Below, one piece after another: positions 43,031 through 53,990 of a stretch of DNA of 64,000 nt (the stretch's first letter is position 1; the number at the start of each line of letters is the position of its first letter). The stretch covers positions 195,617,741 to 195,681,740 of the forward strand of contig CM041465.1 in the NCBI GenBank assembly GCA_023213395.1, given 5' to 3'. The translations under genes were made by a program, and so were the position numbers. Origin of the DNA: Cycas panzhihuaensis (taxonomy: Eukaryota; Cycadophyta). A model generated the notes under the pieces. That model saw only the letters and a program-made list of their open reading frames with translations. It did not search any database and was not told where the DNA came from.

Positions 43031-43870
43031 ATGGTCGCCATACATATGCTTAATGCTTGTACCATAAGGCTAATCTGGGAAATCAAATTATCAAGAATGG
43101 AAAAGAATCACAAAAATCTCTTGATAATGAATGAGTTCTGGGGATATGTTTCTGGAAGAATCCCCAATCCTACACTTGTGGTTAATAATAATCAACCTGC
43201 ACCTATGGATGTTGGACTTGTTGCTGCATGGGTGGCCAAAGACGAAATTGCTTTGGCTTTCATTCGTATGGTTGTGGACATACATGTAGACCAAAATATT
43301 TCTTCTGCACTATCTTCTAAAGAAGCATGGGACACCTTGTCCTCTTTGTATGAAAGGCGAGATGAAGCTCGCATTTTGATGATAAAAGCTAAATTGTACT
43401 CCATCAAATTTGTAAAGCCGATGTCGGCATTCTTGTCCTCCATTAAGGAGGTTTGTAATGAATTAACTACTTTAGGTAGTTCAGCCACAAGAGATGAAAT
43501 CATAGCCTCCATCACAAAAGCATTATAAAAGGACTACAACGGCTTTATATCATCAACTACACGAGATGGTTCACTAAGGGGGATGACATTCAATCAACTC
43601 GAAAGCTTATTGCTTCAAGAAGAACAAATTTATGCTAAGGATAATGAAGAACCATCTACAACAGGTGCTTTCACAGCAAGGGCAAAAACATATCAAAAAT
43701 CCAAAACTGCATTCACAAAGCAGTTTGGAAATATGAACATTGGATCTTCCAAGTCCAATGTAGTATGCCATTATTGTGGCAAGTACCCGCCACATTGCAC
43801 CCGATCAGAAAGAAGCAAGCGGATTTTCGAAGGCAATGACGGCAGCAGCGGCTGTGGTCAAAGTCGGCCA
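43031..43870 (+). pseudogene. CopA-3 gag
   Basis: Starts MVAIHMLNACTIRL; one frame through VAAWVAKDEIALAFIRMVVD, EAWDTLSSLYERRDEARI and AFLSSIKEVCNEL, with a single TAA at about 43526 where CopA-2 reads LPRDYNGF. Then MTFNQLESLLLQEEQIYA. The zinc knuckle is damaged (CHYCGKYPPHC at about 43767) by short indels. Confidence 0.88.
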
Positions 43871-44510
43871 TGACCACGGTCAAAGACAACGGACCCGACA
43901 ACGGTTTCAACAAAGATTCCAGCGATCGGATCGGTGAATCCCCCGACCAAATCGAGGTGCCTATCGAGGAGGTCCAAGAGGAGGGGGGGGGTCAAAGAGG
44001 TGGCTACCAACGCCATTATAATCAGTTTGTCAATGAAGACAAACAACTTTATGCATACCAATCATGCAACATTGACAACACTTGGATTGTCGATTCAGGA
44101 GCTTCTCGACATATGACAGTGGATCAAGAACTCCTATGCAACATCAAGGAAGGTAAAGGTCAATCGGTGACCTTTGGAAATCTTGAATCGCTTGAGATTT
44201 CGTGAATAGGCATCATAGCTCCTTTTCATTCTCCTCAAAATCCTTCCTCATCATTTCCCAACAAAGGATGCCTACTTCATTCCTTCTATGGAGAAGAACT
44301 TGCTATCTGTTAGCCAGTTGAACAAACAACACATGAGCGCACTATTTAAAAATGGGAAATGTATCATTTGTGACAAAGATGATCAGATCGTAGTTGTAGC
44401 CTACGAGGATCAAGGTCTTTACAAGTTGGATGCCAATAATATTACTCTTGATTCTGCTTACTCTGGTTCCACATCTTTGTCAAAAATTGATTATGGCATC
44501 AACGTCTAGG
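43871..44510 (+). pseudogene. CopA-3 protease
   Basis: Active site IVDSGASRHMT at about 44086-44118, then KGQSVTFGNLESLEIS and a TGA; it resumes with IPSMEKNLLSVSQLNKQ and YEDQGLYKLDANNITLDSAY. Frame breaks at about 44205, 44265 and 44490. Confidence 0.86.
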
Positions 44511-45600
44511 ACATTTAAGCCTAGACAATCCGGCAGATGATATACAAAAGCATGGTGTATGGGCTTCCAAAGATGTATGGTTCAAAATGTCTTTGCGAAG
44601 CTTGCATAATGGGGACACAACATCGGCTGCCTTTTTCCTAAAGGCAAAGCATGGCGTGCATCTTATCCTTTGCAATTAGTTCACTCAGACTTGTGTGGAC
44701 CCATGTCCACCCACTCCTTTGGAGGAGCAATGTACTACATATCTTTTATTGATGACTTCTCTCACAAAGTGCGGGTCTACTTCCTAAAGCATAAATCAGA
44801 AGCCTTCTCCAAGTCCAAAGAGTTCAAGGCAGAAGTAGAAAATGAATCGCTACTCAATTGGCACATTAAGGTCGATAATGGAGGTGAATTCACTTCAAAT
44901 GAATTCAACCAATTTTGCAAGGATAATGGAATTGAGACAACTCACGACTCCTCATACTCCTCAAAGAAATGGAGTCTTGAGAGGATGAATAGAACTTTGG
45001 CTAATAAAGCCAAAACAATGATGCATGCAAAAGGGCTTCCAAGAGCTTCGGGCGAAGCATTTCATACTTGCCTATGTGGCCAATCAAGTCCTACAATGAT
45101 CACCAATATCACACCCGAGGAGGCATGGTGCGGTAAGAAGCCAACTATCACCATTTGAGGACATTCGGATGTCTGCGATATGCACATACCGGATCAACAA
45201 AGAACAAAGTTGGACAAACATAGCCTTAAATGCATCTTTGTAGGATATGCAATCCATAGCAAAGCCTACAAGTTATATGATCCAGCTTGGGAGAAAATGC
45301 ATCTCTCAAGAGATGTAATCTTTGTTGAGGATGATCAAAAGAGTTGGATATGACATCAATCCAACCCCCATTGACAAAGGGAAAAGATTGTTGAGGACTT
45401 CCTTCCCTCAATCTTACACACCATGTTCTTCATCCGCACCTTCCGTACCATCTACTTCGTCTTCATCTCGCTCCACTTGAACCTTCCACTTCATCTTACG
45501 ATACTCCTACACTTAGATCAGAAGATATTGAGGATCATGCCACATCATTTCGTGTTACCTAAGTGGTACACTCAAGCAGTGCAGATGGTCATATCATTGA
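44490..45600 (+). pseudogene. CopA-3 GAG-pre-integrase and integrase
   Basis: Broken pieces: CLCEACIMGTQHRLPF, HSDLCGPMSTHSFGGAMYY, FIDDFSHKVRVYF, VDNGGEFTSNEF, ERMNRTLANKAKTMMH and ITPEEAWCGKKPT. Against CopA-2 (31122-32078) nearly every break is a missing one or two bases at a CAG or CTG, for example GAATCTGGC to GAATCGC at 44844 and GGTCAGAT to GGTCGAT at 44870. Confidence 0.85.
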
Positions 45601-46740
45601 AGGAAACGTCCATCAAAGTATCGGAAGAAACAAACTTTGCACTTATGGCTGAAGTGCTTTCTATTGATGAGCCTACTACCTTTGCAGAGGCTTCACAAAG
45701 TGATAGTTGGGAAGCTGCCATGGATGAGGAGTTTCAATCCATTCACAAAAATGGTACTTGGGACCTGGTCGAATGCCTCCGCACAAACAGCAATCAGTTG
45801 TAAATGGGTCTACAAGACCAAATTCCATTCTGATGGGACACTCAAGCGACAGAAAGCAAGACTTGTAGCAAAGGGGTTGAAACAAAAGAAGGAATTGATT
45901 ACGAGGAGACCTTTGCACTGTAGCAAACATGAACACCATCGACTTCTCTTGGCCTTAGCCGCACAATGCAAATGGGTCAGATATCGATGGACGTGAAGAG
46001 CGCCTTCCTCAACGGCGATCGTCAAGAGGAGGTATACTTGGAGCAACCTCCTGGTTACAAGGAACAAGGCAAGGAGCATTTGGTATGTCGCCTCAAGAAG
46101 GCTTTGTATGGCTTGAAGCAAGCTCCTAGGGCATGGTACGCAAAAATCGATGAATACTTTTTGAGACATGGGTTTCATCGATCCACATCTGATCCAAACT
46201 TGTACATCAAACATGAACATCACCATGTCATTTATATTGCCTTGTATGTAGATGACTTAGTGATTACAGGTGACGACACTAAGCTCATCAATGTTCTCCA
46301 AAATGATTTGAAGAGAAGTTTTGAGATGACTGATCTTGGATTCTCCATTATTTTCTAGGCTTTGAGGTATGGCAGCAGCCAGGCTATATCTTCATTTCCC
46401 AAGCAAAATATTCTTGGCACATCTTGCAGAGATTCAGGATGCACGACTGCAAGACGGCGCCTACACCCATGGAGAACGGCACCAAGCTTTCTCTTAATGA
46501 GGAAGCTGAACCAGCAGATTCCACTCTTTATCGACAGTTGATTGGTAGCTTGATTTATCTCACCAACACTCGTCCAGACATCTCATTTGCGCTTGGAATT
46601 TGCTCTCGCTTCATGTCTCATCCCAATCGAAGCATTGGCAAAAGAAACGCATACTCAAGTATATCAAAGGAACATTGACTTGGACTTGAGCATGTACATA
46701 AGGAGAACTTCACTTTGGAGGGTTCTCGATTACGATTAGG
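45601..46740 (+). pseudogene. CopA-3 reverse transcriptase
   Basis: [50 protein letters not shown], then breaks; a 130-codon open run at 45966-46358 has [30 protein letters not shown] and catalytic [11 protein letters not shown]. It continues in another frame with MHDCKTAPTPMENGTKL and SLIYLTNTRPDISFALGICS. Confidence 0.87.
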
Positions 46741-47177
46741 CGATGCCGGGATAGCGAAATCTACCTCGGGTTCTTGTTTACCCTTGGTTCAAGTTGTTTC
46801 ATGGAGTTGCAAGAAGCAACCAAATGTTACCTTGTCCTCCATCAAGAGAATACAAAGTCGTAGTCAGCGACTTGTGAGGCTATCCGGCTCGACGGATTCT
46901 TGGTGAGCTTGGATTTCGTGATGGCCAGACCAACCCGTTCGTAGACAATCGAGTGTCCTCAAGCTAACTAAGAATCCTGCTCTTTCATGCACGGACAAAA
47001 CACATCGAGGTTCACCATCACTTCATCGAGAGAACATGTTCGAATGGTGAGATCAACCAAGAGCAGACCTACAGGAGGAGGCAATGAGACATCTTTACCA
47101 AACCTCTTGGTAGAGACAAGTTTGTAAAATTCAGAGATGGTCTTGGTGTCCGACTTAACATTGTAAATGATGAGGGG
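46741..47177 (+). pseudogene. CopA-3 RNase H and PPT
   Basis: RNase H pieces VVSWSCKKQPNVTLSS, frame-broken DNQ region and FTKPLGRDKFVKF-like end; PPT AATGATGAGGGG before 47178. Confidence 0.8.
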
Positions 47178-47739
47178 TGTTAAACCTTATGTTTAAATGT
47201 TAAGTTAATGTACTTTTATTTTCATGTAATATATGCACTTTTTACTTTAGGGGTGACTTATCACTTAAGTGATAAAGTGCACACCACATTCTTTCTAGTG
47301 ACACAACGTTGTCACTAAAGGGTCAAATGGACCCTCATGCACTTTTGAGGATCCAAGTCATGTATCTTGGATGTTTGACACTTGTCAAACATCCAAGGCC
47401 TTAGGTCTCTCATTTTGATGATCCAAGTCATGTATCTTGGATGTTTGACACTTGTCAAACATCCAAGGCCTTAGGTCTCTCATTTCACTCTATATAATGA
47501 GACCTCTCCTCATTGTCTGAGAAGAAGAGTTAGAGTTGTATTGTTATGCTATCAGTTTGCTAATCAAACTGTTTCTTCTTGGGAGGTTGGACCAATTCCA
47601 ACTCCACATATTGGGTATCATTTTCTCTTGCTCCTATTTCTCTTTGTGCTCTTTATGCTTTCATGCTTTCATGCATTTGTAGTATTGTGCCTGTACTTAT
47701 GATCTTGGGACTAATGTGGCCTAATGCCCATTTTTCACA
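47178..47739 (+). repeat. CopA-3 3' LTR
   Basis: Matches the 5' LTR apart from single-base losses (TTTTT to TTTT, CCC to CC) and a second TGCTTTCAT copy near 47656. Ends TTTTTCACA; TSD TTTTC follows. Confidence 0.95.
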
Positions 47740-47744
47740 TTTTC

Positions 47745-48880
47745 AAATTTGAAAAATTAAAATGGAGTGCATATTTATGGCTAAATGACTATAAAAAATT
47801 GTTCTTAGTATTGTCGTGATTAATGAAGAAGGGGAGGAAATTTTCAAGAAGAAAAATAGAATAGTCATTGATGTAATGCTTGCAGCCTTTGACAAGGAAA
47901 ATCTTCCTTCTCCTTATCAATTTCTCCTTCATGCACTTCAAATTACTGATTCTACTAAATAGACCTGGAGTTTGCTAAAAGATGCATATGAAAAGAGTCC
48001 CCAGGAGGTGCAAGAGGCTCTTGAAAGGACACAAATTTTGTGGTACAGGTAGCAAGGACCAAGCAAGAGAAAAAGACATTCCTTGACAAACCAGATGCAG
48101 TAACCTGACCAAAAACCAGAGAAAGAAGCTGAAATAGAAAGCAAAAAGGGAAAATTAGGTTGATTCTCGTAAGATCAATTCTCATACAAACTCATATGAC
48201 ATTCATAAAGTAGATGAAGAATTGCATGAACCTAGACCTGGTGACCTTCATTTGAAATCTGAGGAAGACAATGAAGATTTGAAGTTTGAAAAGAATGTTA
48301 TCTCACCAAACACCTTGAGCTTCAACAAGAAAGACTGCATTGGAAACTGTTCAAAGGATGAATGATAAAAACCTTGAAAGTAATCATCTTTTACAGGTAA
48401 CACATCAAGGAGACACAACTACCTTGATGGAAAGTCCGGGTGATATCATCTTAACTTGTGGTGATAGATTTGTTGCCAGGATCTATATGATATCAGGTCA
48501 TATAGTTTCATGCTTGTACAGAAGATTTTGTATGATCAAAGCATCTTTTGTTCGTCTTTGAAAGAATTCAGGTTGCATTGACATATGTAGCAAGGGTTCT
48601 AGAAGACTCATTCAAAGAAAGGAAGAATACATTGGCTAAAATCAAGTTTGAACATAATCTTATCTATCGAGACCATTGTATATTCCTGGTAGGATACGTA
48701 ATCATAAAATACAGTCGTGTTGTGATAGTATACCATCTTCATAGCATATCATGGGAGATGAGTGCATTGTTATGTCATCGATTCAATACTAGAGATATTG
48801 GAGTGTAAAACAATTCTACCTCTTCCATTGTTAATGTACTTAATATGCAAATGTGATATTTCTCTTGTAGCTTTGCTCAT
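47745..48880. other. Unassigned spacer
   Basis: AT-rich, no recognisable domain. Short ORFs (48340-48561, 48548-48808) show no family motif. It may be the leader of the degenerate element whose gag follows. Confidence 0.45.
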
Positions 48881-48889
48881 CTCTCTCAC

Positions 48890-49620
48890 TCCCTTTCCCC
48901 AACTAGACTCATTTTATCAGAAAACTACACCACATGGAAAATAAAAATGAGAAGCATATTGATAGCAAAAGATGCTTGGAAAATAGTAAAAGTAACAACC
49001 AAAATCCTATTTGATCTTGATAAGTTGAAAGCTTTCCAAGAAAATGGTAGAGTAGCAGTGGCTACAATCACTCTCAGTTACAAATCGCATATTACCTCAC
49101 ATCTCAAAAACAATGGCATCAAATGAAACTTGGGTCATCCTCCAATCCATGTTTGAGCTCAAAAACATGCCTAAGATTATTCACATCAAGGGAGTTCTCT
49201 ACAACTTGAAACTTAAAGAAGAAGAAATAGTAATGGATTTTCTGACAACGATGAAAGAAACTAAAAAGCAACATGGAGTCGTCAAACAGATTATTTAGAA
49301 CAAGGAACTAGTTCAAATCACTTTAAACAAACATCCTTGAATGTTTGACAATCTTGCGACTTAACTCACCATCTTAAAAGCAGTTGAAACAATGACTTTC
49401 AAGGTATGGTCCTGTGTTGCATCTGGAGCTTATGAATAAGGAATATGATGAGAAAATATAATTAGAAGGGGCTTTTGTCTCAAAATTAAAATTAAAAAGG
49501 CCCAGGACTAAAGCACCTAAAGAAGAATTCATCAGATCAAAATAAAGAAACTATTACTACTGTGGAAACCAAGTCATCTTACCAAATATTGCAAGAAAAA
49601 AGGAAGTTTGACATGCAAAA
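48890..49620 (+). pseudogene. Degenerate copia gag (CopF)
   Basis: UBN2-type Gag: LSENYTTWKIKMRSILIAKD, DKLKAFQENGRVAVATITLS, ETWVILQSMFELKN, EEEIVMDFLTTMKETKK, then a frame-shifted zinc knuckle remnant (YYCGN..ILPNIARKK, about 49553-49600) with its Cys residues partly lost. Not close to the A or B families. No matching pol follows on the plus strand. Confidence 0.75.
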
Positions 49621-49829
49621 GAAGAAATACTCAGGCAACCTCTCTAAAGGAAAAGAAAATAAAGAAGAATTTGCAAGGATAATTTTTGGTGCATTTCTAG
49701 AGTTTTACTTTAAGATTTGTGCATCCATGGATCTTTATTATTGTTGTAAATTATTTTTAAATAACATATATCTATATCATTTTCTTGATTTTGGTGTGAG
49801 CTCCGGTTGAAGTTGCCACCTTGGGTTGT

Positions 49830-50106
49830 TGCACCTTTGTTGCAATGTGCCAACATTTTTCACAATGCTTTTTTGATGAAAAATTGAATTGAAGAAAATG
49901 AATAGAACTTCATTAATTGATGAGAAAAGGTGTTCTCTTTTATATACAACTTATTTACATAACTAATTCAATACATGAATGACAAGTGTGTCATATGTTT
50001 GACAAGTGTCGTTTTAAAACAAAAGAGCGACAATGACACATAACTCTTAATTTACATAAAAATCACTATAGTATAAAATGTAGGATAAAACATTAATATT
50101 CTAACA
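49830..50106 (-). repeat. CopG 3' LTR (minus strand)
   Basis: In element sense it begins TGTTAGAATATTAATG at 50106, preceded by a PPT (TTTAAGGGAGGG). TATATAAA lies at about 49937-49945 on the minus strand. The far (left) end is approximate. Confidence 0.65.
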
Positions 50107-50964
50107 CCCTCCCTTAAAGTTTTATCTTCTATTTTTCATCCCAAGCAGATCTTTGAAATATTAAAATTTGTCTTTTGATAATGGCTTTGTGAAGATGTTT
50201 GCAACTTGTTGATCACTGCTACAATATTGTAAGTCAATCTCTTTATTCTAGACCTTTTCTCTACTAAAGTGATGATGCACTTCTATGTGTTTGGTCCTTG
50301 CATGGAAGACAAGACTTTTGGTGAGTTTGACCATACTTTGATTATCATAATAGATTGTAGTTGCTTTCTAATAGCCTTGGTTTAAATCATTCAAAAGCTG
50401 TCTCAACCAAACTGCTTCACAAGTTGTACTTACTACGGCTTTATACTCTACTTATGTTGAGGATAGGACTACTGTGGGTTGGATTTTGCTACTCCATGAT
50501 GTCACAACTGCTCCAATATTGAAGCAATAACCTGATGTGGACTTTCTTTCATGAGACTCTCCTACCCAATCAAAGTCAGTGAATCAAATTAAGCCTAGTT
50601 CATTTGCTTTGATATATTGTAGTCCAAGAACTAACATGCCTTTGATGTACCTTAAGATTCATTTTATAGCATTCCAGCGAGCCATCTTTGGATTGTGCAT
50701 AAATTTGGAGATGACTCCAACATATAAACATATGTTTGGTCTAGCGGTTGTCAAGTAAATAAGACTTCCAACAAGCTGTCTGAAGAGAGTTTCATTTACT
50801 TCTTGATGTTTGTCTTCATTAGAAGTTAGAACAAAACCTACTTTCATATGTGTAGCACATGCATTACGTTATTCCATATTGAATTTTTTTTAGAATATTC
50901 TTCGCATACTTGGATTGTAAGATAAAGATCCAAGTTTCTATTTATTTAATTTCTATGCCAAGAT
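50107..50964 (-). pseudogene. CopG RT end and RNase H (minus strand)
   Basis: Element-sense pieces: YLGIEIK, IFILQSKYAKNILKK, TSNEDKHQEVNETLFRQLVG, SLIYLTTARPNICLYVGVIS, MHNPKMARWNAIK, then RNase H with SYCFNIGAVVTSWSSK-like and NIFTKPLSK-like ends. Truncated at 50964, where CopA-D is inserted in the RT tail. Confidence 0.82.
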
Positions 50965-51408
50965 AATGTTGAAATGGCCAAAAGGCCTTTGAAACCCAAG
51001 ATCTAGGAGGTATATTCACTCTAGTTCTAGAAAGTAAATAATCTAGACTAACAATGAAAGTATGAGATCAAACATAAACAAGATCAAAGCATAAAGAGAA
51101 AGAGCAAAATGATACCAAATGTGAGGAGTTGGAATTGATCCAACCTCCAAATGAATAGCAATTTGATTAGTAAACTGGCAGCATAACAATATAGCTCCAA
51201 CTCTATATGAGAACCATGAGAAGAGATCTCAATATATAGAGTGAAAGAAGAGACCAAAGGCATTGGATGTTTGACAAGTGTCAAACATCTAAGGTACATG
51301 CCTTGCATGTACGACTTGTCCTTTTGGGCTCTGAAGTGAGCAAAAGTACATGGGGGTCCATTTGACCCTTTAATGACAATGTTGTGTCACTAGAAAAGAA
51401 TGTGGGCT
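50965..51408 (-). repeat. CopA-D 3' LTR, left part
   Basis: Element-sense 3' end of the LTR (TGTTGAAATGG on the plus strand), divergent subtype like the solo LTR at 37111. Includes the hairpin with one changed arm base and GAGACC/GGTCTC-type repeats. It is cut within GAATGTGGG by CopB-2. Short minus ORF 51084-51308 is LTR sequence. Confidence 0.9.
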
Positions 51409-51776
51409 TGTTGAGGGAATGGATCTAGGGATCTAATGCACTAACACTACACAATGGCAAATAGTGGAGACAAGCACAATGTACTCAACAAGAGAAATGT
51501 TAATAGCTTGAACTCAAAGAGGAGAAGTGTAGAATATCATCACTCTCCATGTAATTTCAGTTTATATAATGAGAATGCTCATTAGGGTTTGGAATTTGAG
51601 TTTTCCCTCCCAATGACATTCAAATGAGATTACATGAAATTACAATGAAATGAACTTTATGTCATTTCACTTAAGTGACTTAAGCATAGTCACCTTATCC
51701 TAAAGTTATAAACATAAAAGTGACTTTATCTAATTCTAACTTTATGAAATGACCATGTGACATTAACACTGTCACA
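51409..51776 (-). repeat. CopB-2 3' LTR
   Basis: 368 bp, reverse of TGTGACAGTG...CCTCAACA. The right side is the PPT (ATCCCCCCCTTAATGG). Confidence 0.94.
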
Positions 51777-52266
51777 ATCCCCCCCTTAATGGCAGAAGGT
51801 CATTTTCCTTTATCCTATTCTGATCTATGAGGTCTTCATTTTAGCCTCATTATTACATTGAGAAAAAAAATTCTACAACCTACAAGACACTTTTGTGGGA
51901 AAACCCTCAGGGTAATAAAAACCCACGGACTTGACTTCCTATTCTATGAAGTGGCTCAACGGCCCTTTGAGTGTAGCCAGATAGCAAAGCAGTACAAGTT
52001 GGTTGTGCAGCTTCAATCTGCTAAGTCTCCATATACCGTTTCGTCATCCCCCATGCCCTTTCAGGTTTTCATAGATTCTGATTTTCAAAACAAGTACAAC
52101 CCAACTCCTTTCGCGCCCATGAAGGGTTTTCACGAATGGGAGAGAGTAGAGACTTACTCTAATCCTTCCGCGCCCACAAGGGGTTTTCATGAATGGGATA
52201 GAGTATGTTGGTCCTGTGTACCATCTCCTTCAATCAGTTGGAGATGGAGGCCCTGAGGCCGAGCTG
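51777..52266 (-). other. CopB-2 3' untranslated region
   Basis: Homologous to 22777-23222 of CopB-1, with the same two blocks containing TTTTCACGAATGGG and TTTTCATGAATGGG (about 52127 and 52184). The plus ORF 51858-52256 is antisense noise. Confidence 0.8.
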
Positions 52267-53990
52267 CTATCGAAACTCTTCAAACTTCACCCTTTGTAGC
52301 GGTTTGGTGAAGATATCAGCCACTTGATCTGCTGTGGGGCAGTGTTCCAATTGTATTGTGCCGTCAGGGACCAGTTCGCGGATCCTGTGGACTTTTGTAC
52401 TAATGTGCTTTGTATGATCATGAAAAATAGGATTCTTGGCCATGTGGATTGCTAACTGATTGTCCACATGTAAGCTCGTTGGACCTATCTGGGTGATATC
52501 CAAAGTATGTAATAATTTGTGAAGCCATATCACCTCATTGCTAGTCTCAGAAGCAGCTATGTATTTGGCTTCAGTAGTAGAATCTGCTATGATTTTTTGC
52601 TGCCTTGACCGCCAAGAAATTGAAGTTGTTCCAAGAAATGTAATGTACCCAGACGTTGATCTTCCTGTATTTTTGTCACCGGCAAAATCCAACTCTGTGT
52701 ATGCTGTAAGTCTGAAATCATTGTTGTGTTCATACAACAAACCAAGTTTGCCGGTCGTCTTTAGGTACTTCAACACTCGTATTGCTGCTTGCCAATGGTT
52801 CCACTTTGGAGTTGTCATGTGACGGGCAAGAATGCCAATGGCATGGGCAATATCTGGCCTTGTGTTGGTAACATAAATGAGGCTACCTACAAGTTGCCAA
52901 TAGTGTGTTGCGTCTGCCTCTCGAGTGTCTTCATCGAAAAGTTTCGCATTGGGCTCCATTGGAGTATGCACTGTTCTGGCATCTTCTAATCGGAACTTTA
53001 TTAGAAGATCGTTGATATATTTTCCTTGGGAGAGAAAGATTTTTCCATTGCATTAAGTTACCTCAATTCCCAAGTAATATCTCATTAGTCCGAGGTCGAT
53101 AGTCAAGGATTTTGACAAGTCCATCTTTAATTTGTTGATATCCTGCTCATTATTTCCAATTATCAGCATGTTGTCCACAAAGATCAGGAGATATGTGACT
53201 TTGCCTTTTTCTCTCTTAATAAACAAAGTTGCATCAACATCTTGATAGTCACATACCTCATATCCAAGTTGCCTCATTTTGTTGGACAACTTGGTGAACC
53301 AAGCGCGAGGAGCTTGTTTTAGGCCATATAGCGACTTTTTCAGTCTACACACTTTCGACTCTGTCTGCTATCTCAAAGCCTTCAGGCTGTGTCATGTAGA
53401 TTTCTTCTTCCAAATCTCCATTGAGAAAAGCAGTTTTCACATCGAGTTGGTGGATTTTCCAACCCTGTTGAGCAGCCAAGGCCACAAGTGCTCTCATTGT
53501 GGGCCATTTGGTAGTTGGTGCGAAGACCTCTGTGTAGTCGATGCCTTCCCTTTGGGTGAATCCTTTTGCGACCAACCTCGCCTTGTGCAAGGGTGCCGTC
53601 TGATCTGTATTTATTTTTGAACACCCATTTGTTTCTGACTACCATCCTTCCCAAAGGTAGATCAACGAGCTCCCATGTACCGTTCTTGATTAAGGATTGG
53701 TATTCCTCATTCATGGCATTTCTCCAAACTGTGTGTTTCACAGCTTCTTGGTATGATAGAGGCTCGTCATTTGAAGCAAGGTGTAGTTCAGCTAGTTCAA
53801 GCTCTGTGGGAAGTGATGTTTGCTCCCTTGCTCTGTAGGCACCGCTTCGAGTGCCAATTTTGCCTACCTCATCAGATCTCAAGTCTTTGTGCAACTGGTA
53901 GGCTTCTCGAAAACCTTTGGTTGGGAATGACATTCTCGTTTCCCCAACATCCTCGTCTTCATTTTGATCCTGGAAAGGATCATGGGAGAT
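52267..53990 (-). pseudogene. CopB-2 reverse transcriptase and RNase H
   Basis: RT: WRNAMNEEYQSLIKNGTWEL, NKWVFKNKYRSDGTL, a shift, [33 protein letters not shown], a shift at about 53350, [15 protein letters not shown] and LIFVDNMLIIGNNEQ, where the second catalytic Asp of the FVDD motif is Asn. RT C-terminus and RNase H form an open run at 52267-52971: SLIYVTNTRPDIAHAIGIL, SRQQKIIADSTTEAKYIAAS, VDNQLAIHMAKNPIFHD and ADIFTKPLQRVKFEEF. About three frameshifts and the Asn make it inactive. Confidence 0.9.

Larger units (their letters stand above)
40529..47739 (+). mobile_element. CopA-3, full-length Ty1/copia element, TSD TTTTC
   Basis: 5' LTR 40529-41085, PBS 41088-41099, 3' LTR 47178-47739, TSD TTTTC at 40524-40528 and 47740-47744. 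By eye the LTRs show no clear base substitutions, only three single-base losses and one 9-bp copy-number change, so it should be the youngest complete insertion. Yet its pol contains dozens of small indels. Confidence 0.94.
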
